Below the pieces are notes generated by a model that worked only from the letters and a program-made list of their open reading frames with translations, had not been told where the DNA came from and did not search any database. DNA of 64,000 nt from Hygrocybe punicea (lineage: Eukaryota; Basidiomycota; Agaricomycetes; Agaricales; Hygrophoraceae), in the NCBI GenBank assembly GCA_963556145.1, contig OY744462.1, forward strand, positions 5,766,001-5,830,000, in the 5' to 3' direction. Shown piece after piece: positions 10,684-24,574 of this stretch. The stretch's first letter is position 1. Every line of letters starts with the position of its first letter. Position numbers and translations under genes: made by a program.

Positions 10684-12707
10684 CTAATCACTTCCATTTG
10701 TGTAACTCAACCCGAACAACGGGGCACGCGAAACCGTGGTATTGGAAGAAAACGGTGCCAAGGAAGAGTCCGGCCCTTCCACCGTTCCTGCTAACTCCAT
10801 CGAAGATGGTATGGAATCTTGCTTGGCTAACTGTGGTGACGGCTTTGGGTCTGTTGAAGATAAAATAGCCTCTGTCTCACGGCGGGCCGTGCTTTCACCC
10901 ACTGTGATGATTGGCGCCGGGCCAGCCGTAATGTCAGAAGCACCACCATCATGCGTGGAAGGATTGCGTGGGGGTGAACGAGCAGTTGTGGTTGTTGTGG
11001 TGTCTTCGTTGCCTAGGATTGCACTTGCAGTCGCTGCTGCACCCATAATTGCACTAAGAGTCGCGAACGGTGGCGGACTCGATGTCCGATGTCTCCAAGA
11101 AGGGGTAGTATTATTCATACCTTGTAACGTGGCAATAGGATTAGTGGGGGGAAGGGACATCGAGGACGATTGTGAGACGGGAACAGCCGTTGTAGCAGAA
11201 TTATGTTCTTGGCGGTTGTGTGTCTCGTCCGACGACAGCGACGAGGAGGCCGAGGCTGTAGAGGAGGGGGCAGAAGAAGTTGGTGTCGGGTCACCGGAAT
11301 ATAATCCCTGATTGGATGAGCTAGGTTCTCCTGGCACGTTAAAGTAAGAGGAACGGGCAGGCTCGGCTTCAGCTGTAGCTCCTGCACCCCCATTTCGGTT
11401 CTGAGCCTCTCTTCGTAGGTGTTCTTCGTGATCCAGAAGCGAAAGACGCATCGCTTCCATAATCATGAGCTGAGCAAACACAATTAGACGCTCGGGTTCC
11501 CCGGGCATAACGACGTCAGAAGAGAGAATAACTCACTTCCTCCAAATCTTGTCCCGGTAGTCCCATTGACCCAAAGATTTGATTGAATTCCTGATTCTGG
11601 TGCTGCCGCCTCCTTGATCTCCTACTGCCCCCACTCTCAGTTGCTTCAGTCTGGACTTCTTCTGGTGCCATAGCATGCACTCTTCCGCTTGTTACACCAA
11701 CGGGGATCAGGCGATCCCCAACTTGCCGCATAATGATACGTCTGTTGGCACGCCTTGTGACGGCGGCGCGGACAGCAGCCAACTTGGCCTCCCAGTCAGG
11801 TCGTATTTGATCTGTGTAAAAGCACAGAATGAGTTGGAGGCTTTAATTCCCTCATCACTAAGACCAACCAGTGGTCACAACTTCCGGGCTCTCGTGGCCA
11901 TAACTCTTCTGACGTCGTTTATGTGTAGGGAAAGGCGCTGATGTGTCTCCGGACGATTGGGGGCCTTTCTGGATATCCGACCACAACGAGGGCTATTACG
12001 GCGAGTTTACAAAGGAACAGAAGAAAATGAACAAAGGGAACCAAGGTTGATGAAATAACTGACCGCCTCGCTGCCAATTCCAGCACGCCATATAGGAGGA
12101 GTGTACACGACCCCAAAGTTTTCTTGCACGCAGTACGGACAAGCAGCGGGTTCGGAGACAAGATGGGTAGCGGTAGGTTCCGTCCGTTTGATCTGAACAA
12201 AGCATTCCGTGCATATTGCCTGGTCACAACACCGAGAGTGATTGATATTTGGGGGGTAATACTGGCAGAGGGGTAAATAGAAGAACAATAAACAACCGAG
12301 GAACAACAACGTACCAGGAAACATATCGGACATTCGACAGCACCTACATAGACGGCAGCTTCCGCCTTAGCTAACTCCTTTTGCAGGCTGAATCTTTTTG
12401 ACTGTGTAGATTGTGTTGTTTTTGAGGTATTTGAAGAGTTGCCCTCAGCGCGGGGAACGGTCGATTCCGATGTTCCTTCGGTGTCAGGCAATTCCTTCCG
12501 AGCAGCAAGGATTTGGTCACAGTCCCAACTTTCGCGGTAATCCTCTAGAGGGCGATAGAAAGGCGCCAGCCTTCGTGCACAGATAAGTTGAGACACGATA
12601 GTTTGGTTGAAATCCCTGGGTGTTGTGTAGATGCCCTGTGGTGAAAGATAACCATAATCGACGCTTTCCTCATGGTGACCCCGACCCGATGAGCTACTGT
12701 TACCCAT
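10684..12707 (-). CDS. SIP5: SIP5-family RING-like protein
   Basis: Yeast Sip5 binds the Snf1 kinase complex and the Reg1/Glc7 phosphatase in glucose signalling. Exons: 12707-12315, 12261-12064, 11992-11869, 11811-11537, 11469-10684; 591 residues. The zinc-binding region is clear: [11 protein letters not shown], then [18 protein letters not shown] and [11 protein letters not shown], a Cys-rich RING-like finger around residues 125-190. It is followed by the conserved block [20 protein letters not shown] with RPDWEAKL and [20 protein letters not shown], and by [20 protein letters not shown], a C-terminal helix typical of the family. The last 230 residues are Ser/Thr/Pro-rich. The start MGNSSSSG is a plausible N-myristoylation signal (Gly at position 2, Ser at 6), as in other fungal Sip5 proteins. 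Confidence 0.92.
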
Positions 12708-13160
12708 TGTACAACAAGTCAGAATCAACCTGAGGATTGCCCTACTTGGAGAGGACACGCAGACGAGTGAGCAGGGAGTCTCGAACCTCGATGATTACTA
12801 TTACACTTTGGTACTGGTGTTTGTGTATATTTGTCCTTCGTGGCGGATAGCTTGCTCAGCCTGGTGACAATATTAATTGCAGGATACTTACGCCGATATA
12901 CTACGGGTACCAGGAATATGATACCTTTCAATTCCAGCTGCTACTTCCAATTACCACCCAGAGTTCGAAGAGTAGCACGGGTAATCCGGGGATTTCTCGT
13001 CATCCGCTGACAAATAGCGTGACCGGAGTAACACGCCACGTCACCGTTTCTCACGTGTTCAGCTCCAGAAATTTCTAACTCCAACTTTAAAGGAAAAAAA
13101 AGCCGGCTCTTCACTGTTTGCGTCGCCCATCTCGGGTCTCACTCCCATCATTTAGACATT
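12708..13160. promoter_or_regulatory. Divergent promoter region SIP5/SERCA
   Basis: 453 bases between outward-facing starts. No coding signal accepted. It probably carries promoters for both genes. Confidence 0.45.
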
Positions 13161-16753
<3,593 letters not shown>

Positions 16754-16936
16754 GAAGAAGCGCGCTTAGGTAATTAGGCGGGCGGACTGTTGTTTATTAT
16801 AAATAAATCATCATCATTAATTGCAAAAAAAATATAATTCGTTGTCTCCAACGTTCTTCCTTGCTCGAACACGGCTTACAGCCTCTTCACGGTCTCTACT
16901 CGTGCCCATACATCCTTTTCCAGCATTTCATTGGCC

Positions 16937-17871
16937 ATGCGCGTCTCGGTTGTCCTCCCATTTCTTTTATCCCTCGTTCTCGCCGTCTCTGCCAACCTCC
17001 ATGCCCATGTTGCACGGAAGCATCACGTCGGAAGAAGCCAATTGGCAGCGCTTGGGAATGAATCCACTTTGGCGAAACGCATGAGCAATGCGAGGTTCTC
17101 TTATTACGCGACAGGATTGGGAGCGTGCGGGAAAACAAACTCGCCTAGTGATTTCGTGCGCCCTTGTTTTATGTTATTTTCGCGTTGTATACGCCCGTTC
17201 ACAGTGCATGTAGATAGTTGCATTAAATTCGGCAGTAAGTACACCACTCTTTCCACATATATTGTAACCCTCATATGGGTCCGACGACAGCAATACGGGA
17301 GCGGAAGCTTTTGCTTTGACATGATCACTATTACCTGTCGCGGCAAGACTGCCCAGGCCCAGATCACGGATGAGGTCAGTTTCCCGTTCTGGATGCACTT
17401 TGCACACGCAAACACAATCCCTTACAGTGTCCCGGATGTCCCTACGGAGGACTAGACTTCTCGGAGGGTCTCTTCCAATATTTTGCCCCGGCGGGTGCGG
17501 GCATCATATACGGTGATTGGGAGCCCGTAGGTGATAACGGCGGCCCTTCCCAAACCTCGGAGTCTCAAGCCCCCAAGTCCACCGTGAGATCGTCTTCAAC
17601 GACATCCATTTGGAAGGCTTCTTCTACATCGATTTCGAGCAGCAGTTACAGTTCTTCGTCCACTACCTCCACCACCGCCACTACCACCACCAGCACCACC
17701 GCTTCCACCACCTCGTTGGCAACTTCTTCGACCACTGCTGCACCGGCAGTTTCCCAGACGGATACCGCTGCTTCCGAGCCTGCCCTATTGGGACCCGGTT
17801 GCATTGACCAGCTCAACAAGATCATCATGGGATTGGGCGGACTGATCGTTGCTGGCGCAGAGTCGGGGTGA
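16937..17871 (+). CDS. Secreted double-psi beta-barrel (RlpA/expansin-like) protein, copy A
   Basis: Exons: 16937-17155, 17214-17234 (21 bases), 17291-17374, 17428-17871; 255 residues. A hydrophobic signal peptide covers residues 1-19. A Lys-Arg pair at 47-48 is a likely Kex2 site directly before the folded domain (MSNARFSYY). The domain shows the DPBB pattern GLGACGKTNSPSDFIVALNS, then FCFDMITITCRGKT and TDECPGCPYGGLDFSEGLF, ending near YGDWEP. It has paired Cys but no carbohydrate-binding module. A long Ser/Thr-rich, likely O-glycosylated linker leads to a hydrophobic tail IDQLNKIIMGLGGLIVAGAE. Related fungal proteins are linked to cell-wall or protease-inhibitor roles; the function here is not shown by sequence. 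Confidence 0.88.
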
Positions 17872-18139
17872 AATGGTTGCAAGCATTGCGTGAACGTACA
17901 CTAGTCTTGAATAATATTTCGGTGCCACGTTCCTCGAGACGAACAAAAGATGATCAGTGCTTGTTTACATTTATTTGAGTTGCTAAGGGCCTTACCAATT
18001 TAATTTGTGCCTGTTGCCGTTCTTTTCATTTCCTCACCTCCTACAGAATCCTGCCCTGCACACCGTGTCCAACGGCATTCAGCCATCCATCCGCTCGCTT
18101 ACTCGACGTTCCTTCTTCCCTATTATTTACAGCCGTAAA

Positions 18140-19205
18140 ATGCGACCTTCATCTCTTTTTTCCCTCGCTCTGTCCTTCGCCCTCCCGTTTTCCGTCCTGG
18201 CCGGTCCACATGCTCAACCAATACACCATCATCACAGGGACATCGCAATTCGTTCCAGGGGAGACGTCCAGCTGCACAAACGCTTTGACAATGCGAGATT
18301 CACGTTTTATGATGTTGGGCTGTGAGCTTCCGAACAGTTCCTAGTGCGACCCATGCTGACATTCGCCGCCAGGGGTGCGTGTGGACAGAACAATGTACCC
18401 AGTGACTTTGTAGGTGTCTAGTGAACGTGTCGCGATCGCCTGCATTGCTCACAACTTCATTCTAGATTGTCGCTCTCAACACTCCCGTGAGCTGTTCAAC
18501 GGCCACTTTTTTTTCTGTACCGTACTCAATGTGAACCTATATCTTAGCAATTTGGAGGCGGTTATCCAGGTCCACATTGCTTCCAAAAGATCACGATCTC
18601 CTTCGGTGGCAAGACTACCGGTGCAGTCATCATGGATGAGGTTCGTTTCCTAACTTCTACCGGTTTCCTGGCTCAGCAAGCGTCACTTCCTTAAGTGTCC
18701 TGGCTGTCCTTATGGAGGACTTGACATGTCTCGGGGTCTATTTACCTTCTTTGCGGCCGAGTCTGTAGGTGTCTTTTACGGGACGTGGAACTTCGACAAT
18801 GGAGGCGGCGGCGGCGGCAATCCACCCCCACCCTCATCTTCACCCCCACCCCCACCTCCACCACCACCACCTACTACTCATACCACACACACCTCTACCT
18901 ATGTACCTCCTCCTCCTACCACCACCCCCAAGCCAACCACAACACCGACCGAGGAAGCTACGTCTACCAAAACGAGCAACAGAACAACTTCCACTACCAG
19001 CACCACCAGCACCCGCACCAGCACCAGCACCAGCACCAGCGCTAGCACAGGCACCGGCACCAGCACCAGGACCTCTGCAGGCCCAAACGCCCAGGAGACT
19101 GGCACTGTGGCTGCAGAGCCGGCCAGCGACCACGTTCTCAACGCATTAAATGAAGCTGTTCTTGCGCTTGGACGCGCCGTTGTCGAAGGTGCACAAAGTC
19201 ATTAG
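18140..19205 (+). CDS. Secreted double-psi beta-barrel (RlpA/expansin-like) protein, copy B
   Basis: Tandem paralogue of the gene just upstream, same strand, 268 bases away. Exons: 18140-18321, 18373-18409, 18466-18486 (21 bases), 18548-18640, 18696-19205; 280 residues. Signal peptide about 1-21; Lys-Arg at 47-48 directly before FDNARFTFYDVGLGACG. The barrel continues NVPSDFIVALNTP, FGGGYPGPHCFQKITISFGG, DECPGCPYGGLDMSRGLF and FYGTWNF. After it come Gly-rich, Pro-rich and Thr/Ser-rich stretches, then a short helix LNALNEAVLALGRAVVEGAQ. Four splice sites match copy A in position and phase; B has one more intron, inside the GLG codons. The repetitive tail is likely hypervariable. Confidence 0.88.
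18801..19075 (+). repeat. Low-complexity coding tract (Gly, Pro, Thr/Ser runs)
   Basis: Inside copy B the DNA passes through GGC runs, CCACC/CCCC runs and many copies of ACC, CAGC and CACCAG. The read frame encodes Gly-rich, Pro-rich and then Thr/Ser-rich linker. Long frames on both strands over this tract are by-products of the repeat. Confidence 0.8.
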
Positions 19206-19555
19206 ACAATCACATTATTTATCCCCGGGATAGTTTTGGGCGTTGGGCAGGCTCAACAACTAACTTTCCCACGGACCACCCTTGTCTTTTGCTCTTCTAC
19301 GACATGACCTGCTTAATCAAGGCCGATATCTATTATGCCATTTATACCCCATCTTTATACCCTACATTCCATCTTCCTAACTCAGACGCAGGCGCGTTCG
19401 CATTTTAATTGCAAAATCAGTGTTGGATGTCAAACTCGGTGCAAATGTAACTACAGTTCGGTACAGGTAAGTTGGAGTAAATAATTCAGCACAAAGGACG
19501 GAGACGATAGACGCCAAAATCGTATCATCGTATCTGTTGTCCATTCATAGACAGA
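19206..19555. other. Convergent intergenic region
   Basis: 350 bases between the 3' ends of DPBB copy B and the next minus-strand gene. Nothing recognisable seen. Confidence 0.4.
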
Positions 19556-20755
19556 TCAGTAACAAGTGACTAGCAGAACCTGCAGTCCATGCTCCTTGAC
19601 CCACTCCAACGACGCAGGGTTTCCCTTCTTCCTGATATCCCTTATGAGGGCGTTCCTGTTAGGATGCATCACAGTTTGAAGCGCGGCTTGCCCCTCCTCG
19701 CGGAGGGCAAGGTATTCACGAATGTTGAGAAATGCCCGTGATTTCAAGAAAGCTTTCGCTGCTGTGAGGGAACTGGGCAATAGGGAGGGGGAGCAAGGCC
19801 GGGGGTTACACAGCCCTAGTTCGATGATAAGTGATTGAAGAAGGGTTAGTCGAGATGCTGAACTCCCGGCTGGATTCGAAAGGAAACTGCTCCCAGATTA
19901 ACTAAACATTTTGAGATATATATTTGACAATTGTACGTACGCAGAAATATACCGTACGGCTTCGTCATACACGGAGATCGAGATCGTGGAATCCTCTTGC
20001 CCCATGTCGGAGGCGTCATCCACAATCGGACGGGCACCGAGACCGATGTTGGCGAGTGTGCGGGAAGGCGCAGCTGCTGCGACCTTCTTCTTGGCTTTCT
20101 TGGGCTTCTTTGCCTTCTTTGTCTTCTTTGACTTCGTCGCTTTATCCGACTCTGCACCGTGGACTTTGGCACATGGTTGAGCGGGGGTCGTTCTAGTCGG
20201 GGTAGCGGTAGAAGGAGGTGGTGGTGACGGCATGGGAGAAGGGTAAAGGAAACGGGCGGACGCAGCGTGTACGTTTGCGTTCGACGATAATTTCTTCTTT
20301 CGTTTCTGTTGTTGGGCCTTCATTGACTTGATGACCGCTGTCACCGCATTGAGGGCTTTGCGATCGTTATTAGGGGTCTTCTGCCTCGATGACGACTGCC
20401 CCAGATCGAGTCTCGACAACCCCAATACTAAATCGCCAATGGCGGCTGGGGGTGCCACATTCCCTGCTACAGTTGGGGTGGAATAGGAAGACGGACCCCC
20501 ATACGACATTGGTCTGCTGAGGACAATGAAATCGTCGTCGGATGCTAGCGAGATACTGGTTTCCGTTGAGGGATCGGAAGTAGAAGTGGAAGAATCTTCC
20601 GATACGCCCCACACAATCTCATCATCAGAGGACGCATCGTCTGATGTGAAGTTGGAGTTGATGGAAGACAGGGAACACGACAGACTAGAAAGCATGTCTA
20701 ATGAAGTTATAGACGAAGCCGTAGAGGTCGGTAGGTTAGCTGGGGATGTAGCCAT
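19556..20755 (-). CDS. Unknown protein with Ser/Asp-rich N-terminus and Lys-rich central block
   Basis: Exons 20755-19941 and 19886-19556; 381 residues. The join (GC at the exon end plus T) restores YISAFLSNPAGSSASRLTLL. The first 110 residues are acidic/Ser-rich. A basic stretch follows around residues 140-155 (QQQKRKKKLSS). A second, strongly Lys-rich block around 205-228 (KSKKTKKAKKPKKAKKK) resembles a nuclear/nucleolar signal. The last about 130 residues look folded and helical: LQSLIIELGLC, LTAAKAFLKSRAFLNIREYL, EGQAALQTVMHPN, then SLEWVKEHGLQVLL. I do not recognise the family. The C-terminal domain looks conserved in type, so a real gene is likely, but no function can be given. Confidence 0.7.
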
Positions 20756-21057
20756 GCTGTGACGGTCGCTGATAACAATAACAATAAGGATATTTTGTGA
20801 TACAGGAAGACAGGGGTCATGTCACTGACTCACGTTTCACAATGCCCGCTAAGACTGCAAGCGAATACTGGACGTCGGTTGTGATGGAAGATGGTAAGTA
20901 GTGAAGAGGACGCCTCATGCCCCCCCCCTCTGAGCATGCTGGCCCTGCAAACCAGTCGTCGTATCACAGTCCACCGTCCGAACGGTAAACCGCGAACTCC
21001 GGGCACGTGTTGCAACTCTCTCACACTATCAATCAGTCGCGATCGCGGTCGTCAAGG
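20756..21057. other. Intergenic region
   Basis: 302 bases between two minus-strand genes: promoter side of the unknown gene and 3' end of the FMP25-like gene. No further feature seen. Confidence 0.4.
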
Positions 21058-23169
21058 TCAACATATTTTCCAATACACAACGCTGTTGCCATATCCCCCC
21101 ACTGCATTCTGCTCAACCCCGACAACACCCTTCCACCCTTTCCCCGAAAGATCCTTGATCTCCTTAGCCGTCGTCTTCCTCAACACGTATCTTTCCCCAT
21201 CAGGATGGTACAAGGGAGTCGGAACAGCGAGACTACCTCTTTTGCCATTCCCCAGCTCATATTCGTAGTTCGACCCCCAGACAACCAGGTCACGGCCACG
21301 GCCACGGTCTTCGGATCGAGAACACAGCAAGGTGTCCAGCGTCAAGAGGACATGACCACTCGGCGAGATCGAGACTGCGTATGGTTGTATGGCTTTACGT
21401 GTTTGACTTTGTTCACAGTCTGTTGATACAATGAACATGTCAGTGGAGGGAGTAAAATATTGAATACTTGCATTCCATGAGTCCACTGATATTCTTGGCG
21501 CGCACCGGTGTACCTTGGGCGTTGCTGAAACCATTGTTGCCCAGCCCTCCCCATTGGCCATTACCGCAAACAAGTACGTCCACTGTTCTGGCCGCAGATT
21601 CATCGGTGCGTTCCACTGTGAAGCAGGCCAAATCGCCTCCTACACGAAGAAACCACAGGATCAATGCTCAAATAACAGGGGAAATGAAATGGGATGACCT
21701 GCAGATATGTCCAAACACTTGGTGCGCGTGCGGCCGGGAACTGTCCGCCATAGAACAAGTTCGGTCGGAACTGTTATCGTGTCCAAAGTTACGTTGCCGC
21801 CGAGACCTATCTGTCTGCACGATGTCGCAACTGTATTGGTGCAATATTCAAAGATCTCGAGTATACGACACACCCGTATTCATTCGCACCCCAACCTAGC
21901 ACTTGCCCAGAAGGCGTTCGAACGTAGCTGCTGCGCCCACCTGTTGCTATTTGAGAAACTTTGATGCCCTTGAGTGCAGGGAGTTCGAACAGTTGTCCAC
22001 AGAATCCTATGGTATCGAATTTCGAATTTTCGGGGATCTCAAGAGGGCTTCCCGAAGACGAGTGACGAGTGAACGGTGAAGCTTTTGCGTATGGATCAAG
22101 AATCGACTTTGGGATTAATTCCACCACTCGCCGCTGTGTACCGTCAGGGATCTCAACCTTGCGGATTCCGAGTTGTCCGTAGGAGTTGGCATTTGTCGTG
22201 ACAGGATGTACAAACGTGCGACCGGTGGAAGTAAGGGCAAGCAGATGATCGTTGCCTGCCGAGATTGAAATGAATCTGGTCACTATCCCTTAGATCGATA
22301 CCTAATCAAGGGACAATGAAACACCCACTTCTCTCCCCAGGTCAGTTTTTCACGCGGTGTAATTTCGTCTGGATCAATACATCCTCGTTGGCGTCCGAGC
22401 CAAGCTGTGCCCCACCAAGGAGAACTGGGTGAGTTTGTCACTCTGGATGCTGCCGCCGACAATACGTGGATCTTGCCCGAAGCTGAGAGTGCAAACACAC
22501 GCGAATCTGTAAGTTGTAGGCGAACGATGTCCTATATACCCCGCGTTGATTGAGTACTGCAATCAAACTTGGATGTGACCCGATACCTTGCCACGTAACG
22601 TCAATGACGGTCCACGGAACTCATTGCCAGTATCTAAATGGGAGAAAAAGCCGTCCCCCCATTGATAAACATCGCCACGAGCATCTACACATGCAGCATG
22701 ACTCTGATGGAGTGCCAGGTCGCGAAGGGCCACATTCCTAAGCCAGTTGGCTACAGAAGGTGTCCGGATTGCATCAATGTTTGGAGTTTGAGGAGAAATC
22801 ACTTTTGATCTTCAAAGCACAAGATCTCAAAATGTGCATGGAGTGCTTTTTTTTTACCGTCATGACTACTCACTTGTTTGAGCCCCAGACTACGGTATTG
22901 AGAGTCCCGTCGACTTCAATGGCCTTGGCTGCCTGCGGCAGCTCAGCAGAATTGGTAGAAGGTGGTGAACGAGGAGCCTCTCCATGCACTATCCGCGTTG
23001 TCGAGTAACCATAGAGAATTGCACTAGCCACCAGCGTAGATGTAAAGAAGCCCTGAAAGATTCTGGCATTGCCAGGTCTACTGCTCTGGCTTCGGTAGTA
23101 AAATCTTCGAAAACACTGGTCTCTTAGAGTGCTGGTGCTCCCGGCGCGTCCGAGTACTCTGAGTATCAT
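21058..23169 (-). CDS. FMP25-like mitochondrial RCC1-repeat protein
   Basis: Exons: 23169-22874, 22809-22587, 22531-22329, 22275-21874, 21814-21699, 21639-21472, 21419-21058; 589 residues. The N-terminus is rich in Arg and Ser without acidic residues, like a mitochondrial presequence, and is followed by one hydrophobic segment GFFTSTLVASAILYGYSTT. The rest is a set of RCC1-type blades: TVVWGSNK, DVYQWGDGF, DHLLALTSTGRTFVHP, GQVLGWGANEYGQIGLGGNV, VLVCGNGQWGGLGNNG and DLVVWGSNYEYELGNGKRGS. Yeast Fmp25 is an inner-membrane RCC1 protein needed for complex III assembly; that role is by family only. Intron 6 is best read as GC-AG (donor GCAAGT), giving GLMEYCEQ. Confidence 0.82.
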
Positions 23170-23382
23170 GGCAGTTTTGATCACGTGGATTACTACTAGG
23201 CACTGCTCTGCAACGATGAGCCTCATAAATTTCTCAAGTTCTCTCATCATGAGTACTGAGCGCTGAGCTCGCACCTGAAATTTTGAGAGAGCCTGCTGCC
23301 GTCCGAAGAGGGACATTGCAGATTCAAGGACAGGTTTAAAACACCCCTCCGACTCAGTCCAACGGTGATCATCATTTCCTCA

Positions 23383-24142
23383 TTAATGTCCTGAACTTGT
23401 CGGGCTCGGAAGATTATGGGATGGCTCAACCCATGCCGCCTTCGAACAAAACATTGGTCAGTTACGTAGCAATCGCGTCCAAAAAGGTATTAACCCACAT
23501 GCATAGTTACAATTTCTTCTCCATTTTCTCCGATTTGCTTGACGGTGGTGCCTTCCCCGATACTTGGACTATTCACATGCCGTGCTATACTTTCCAATTT
23601 ATCCACGTCCATCCCATATCTAACAGCCAGCCGCTCAACTTCTTTCTGAGAAGTTACGGTTTTTCGCTCGTTCAGCATGTCAGCTAGGGACGACGCCATA
23701 AGTCGGTTTCGTGTGGGCTGAGACGCCGACGCCGACGCTTCAGCTTCGGATTGAGAACGAGACCTAAAGATGCGGCTCATATGATCTACCTGTAAAAGCA
23801 GTCGGTGAATGACCATTATACTTAAGCTTCGCACCATCGAAATGAAAATCATTGCCCACTGGTTGACGATGACTCTGCATATTGTGGTGGACTCGAACGG
23901 GTCCCAGGCGACTTAGATTCGTTAAGAGCTGGGGATCTCTAGAATCGTTTTCGATAGCTAGCACGCGACATGACCGATGGCTAATGTCCAGAGAATGACT
24001 ACTTACCTTCATTTTTATTCTCGCTCGCCCGAAACTTGTTCAGCAGAGGAGGATCGTTCGAAGTGGGCGTTCTGGCACCAGCCCATGGAGTTTCAACACG
24101 TTTTGGGAGTTTACGAGCTGTTTTGGACGAAAATATTCCCAT
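23383..24142 (-). CDS. Unknown conserved-looking protein, 200 residues
   Basis: Exons: 24142-24007, 23957-23835, 23785-23499, 23439-23383; all phases agree. The protein starts MGIFSSKTARKLPKRVETPW and has a polar middle, then FRSRSQSEAEA, a helical block RLMASSLADMLNERKTVTS and EVERLAVRYGMDVDKLESIA, and the tail GTTVKQIGENGEEIVTMHAA ending in WVEPSHNLPS. No signal peptide or membrane segment. I do not recognise the family. The regular helix pattern and a C-terminal exon that splices cleanly argue for a real gene. It could be a small mitochondrial or nuclear factor. Its start is 432 bases from the PUF gene end and its stop is 213 bases from the FMP25-like start. Confidence 0.68.
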
Positions 24143-24574
24143 CCTGAAGATGATTCAAGTTTACCAGTAATACGTTGGTTATAATTTGAACTTTCGATGC
24201 ACATGCGCTGCAGACGGTCAAAGGGAAACAAGTCGTCTATGAATGAATTTCAGGGGCTATATTTTACAGCCATCCGTTATTTATTATACATCGGGAACGG
24301 AGCAGCTTGAAAGAAATACGAGTTAAAGAGATAAAAGGCCATTACGGTGTTGGTGCCCGCTGCGTTACCATCACGCAGTTTTGTGTTGAAAGGAGTGTGG
24401 GATGCATGTACAACTTTGCTTGAGGGTATAAGAAAGCAATGGATCCGAGACGCAAACCAAGGACACGACGGCAAACATGGAGATAGATGGTTAAGGGATG
24501 AATGAGCGTGACAAGCAACAACGATTCAGGGGAGATAAAGAGAGTGGCGTGGACTGATTCGTATTTGGTGTGCG
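24143..24574. other. Intergenic region
   Basis: 432 bases between two minus-strand genes. Short frames only; presumed promoter of the unknown gene and 3' untranslated region of the PUF gene. Confidence 0.4.

Noticed and set aside
10736..11311. 191-residue plus-strand open frame
   Set aside because: Antisense to the Ser/Thr-rich tail of SIP5; Val/Glu-rich composition mirrors that tail.
18840..19149. Long frames on both strands in the DPBB copy B repeats
   Set aside because: Produced by stop-poor ACC/CAG repeats; only one frame continues the barrel.
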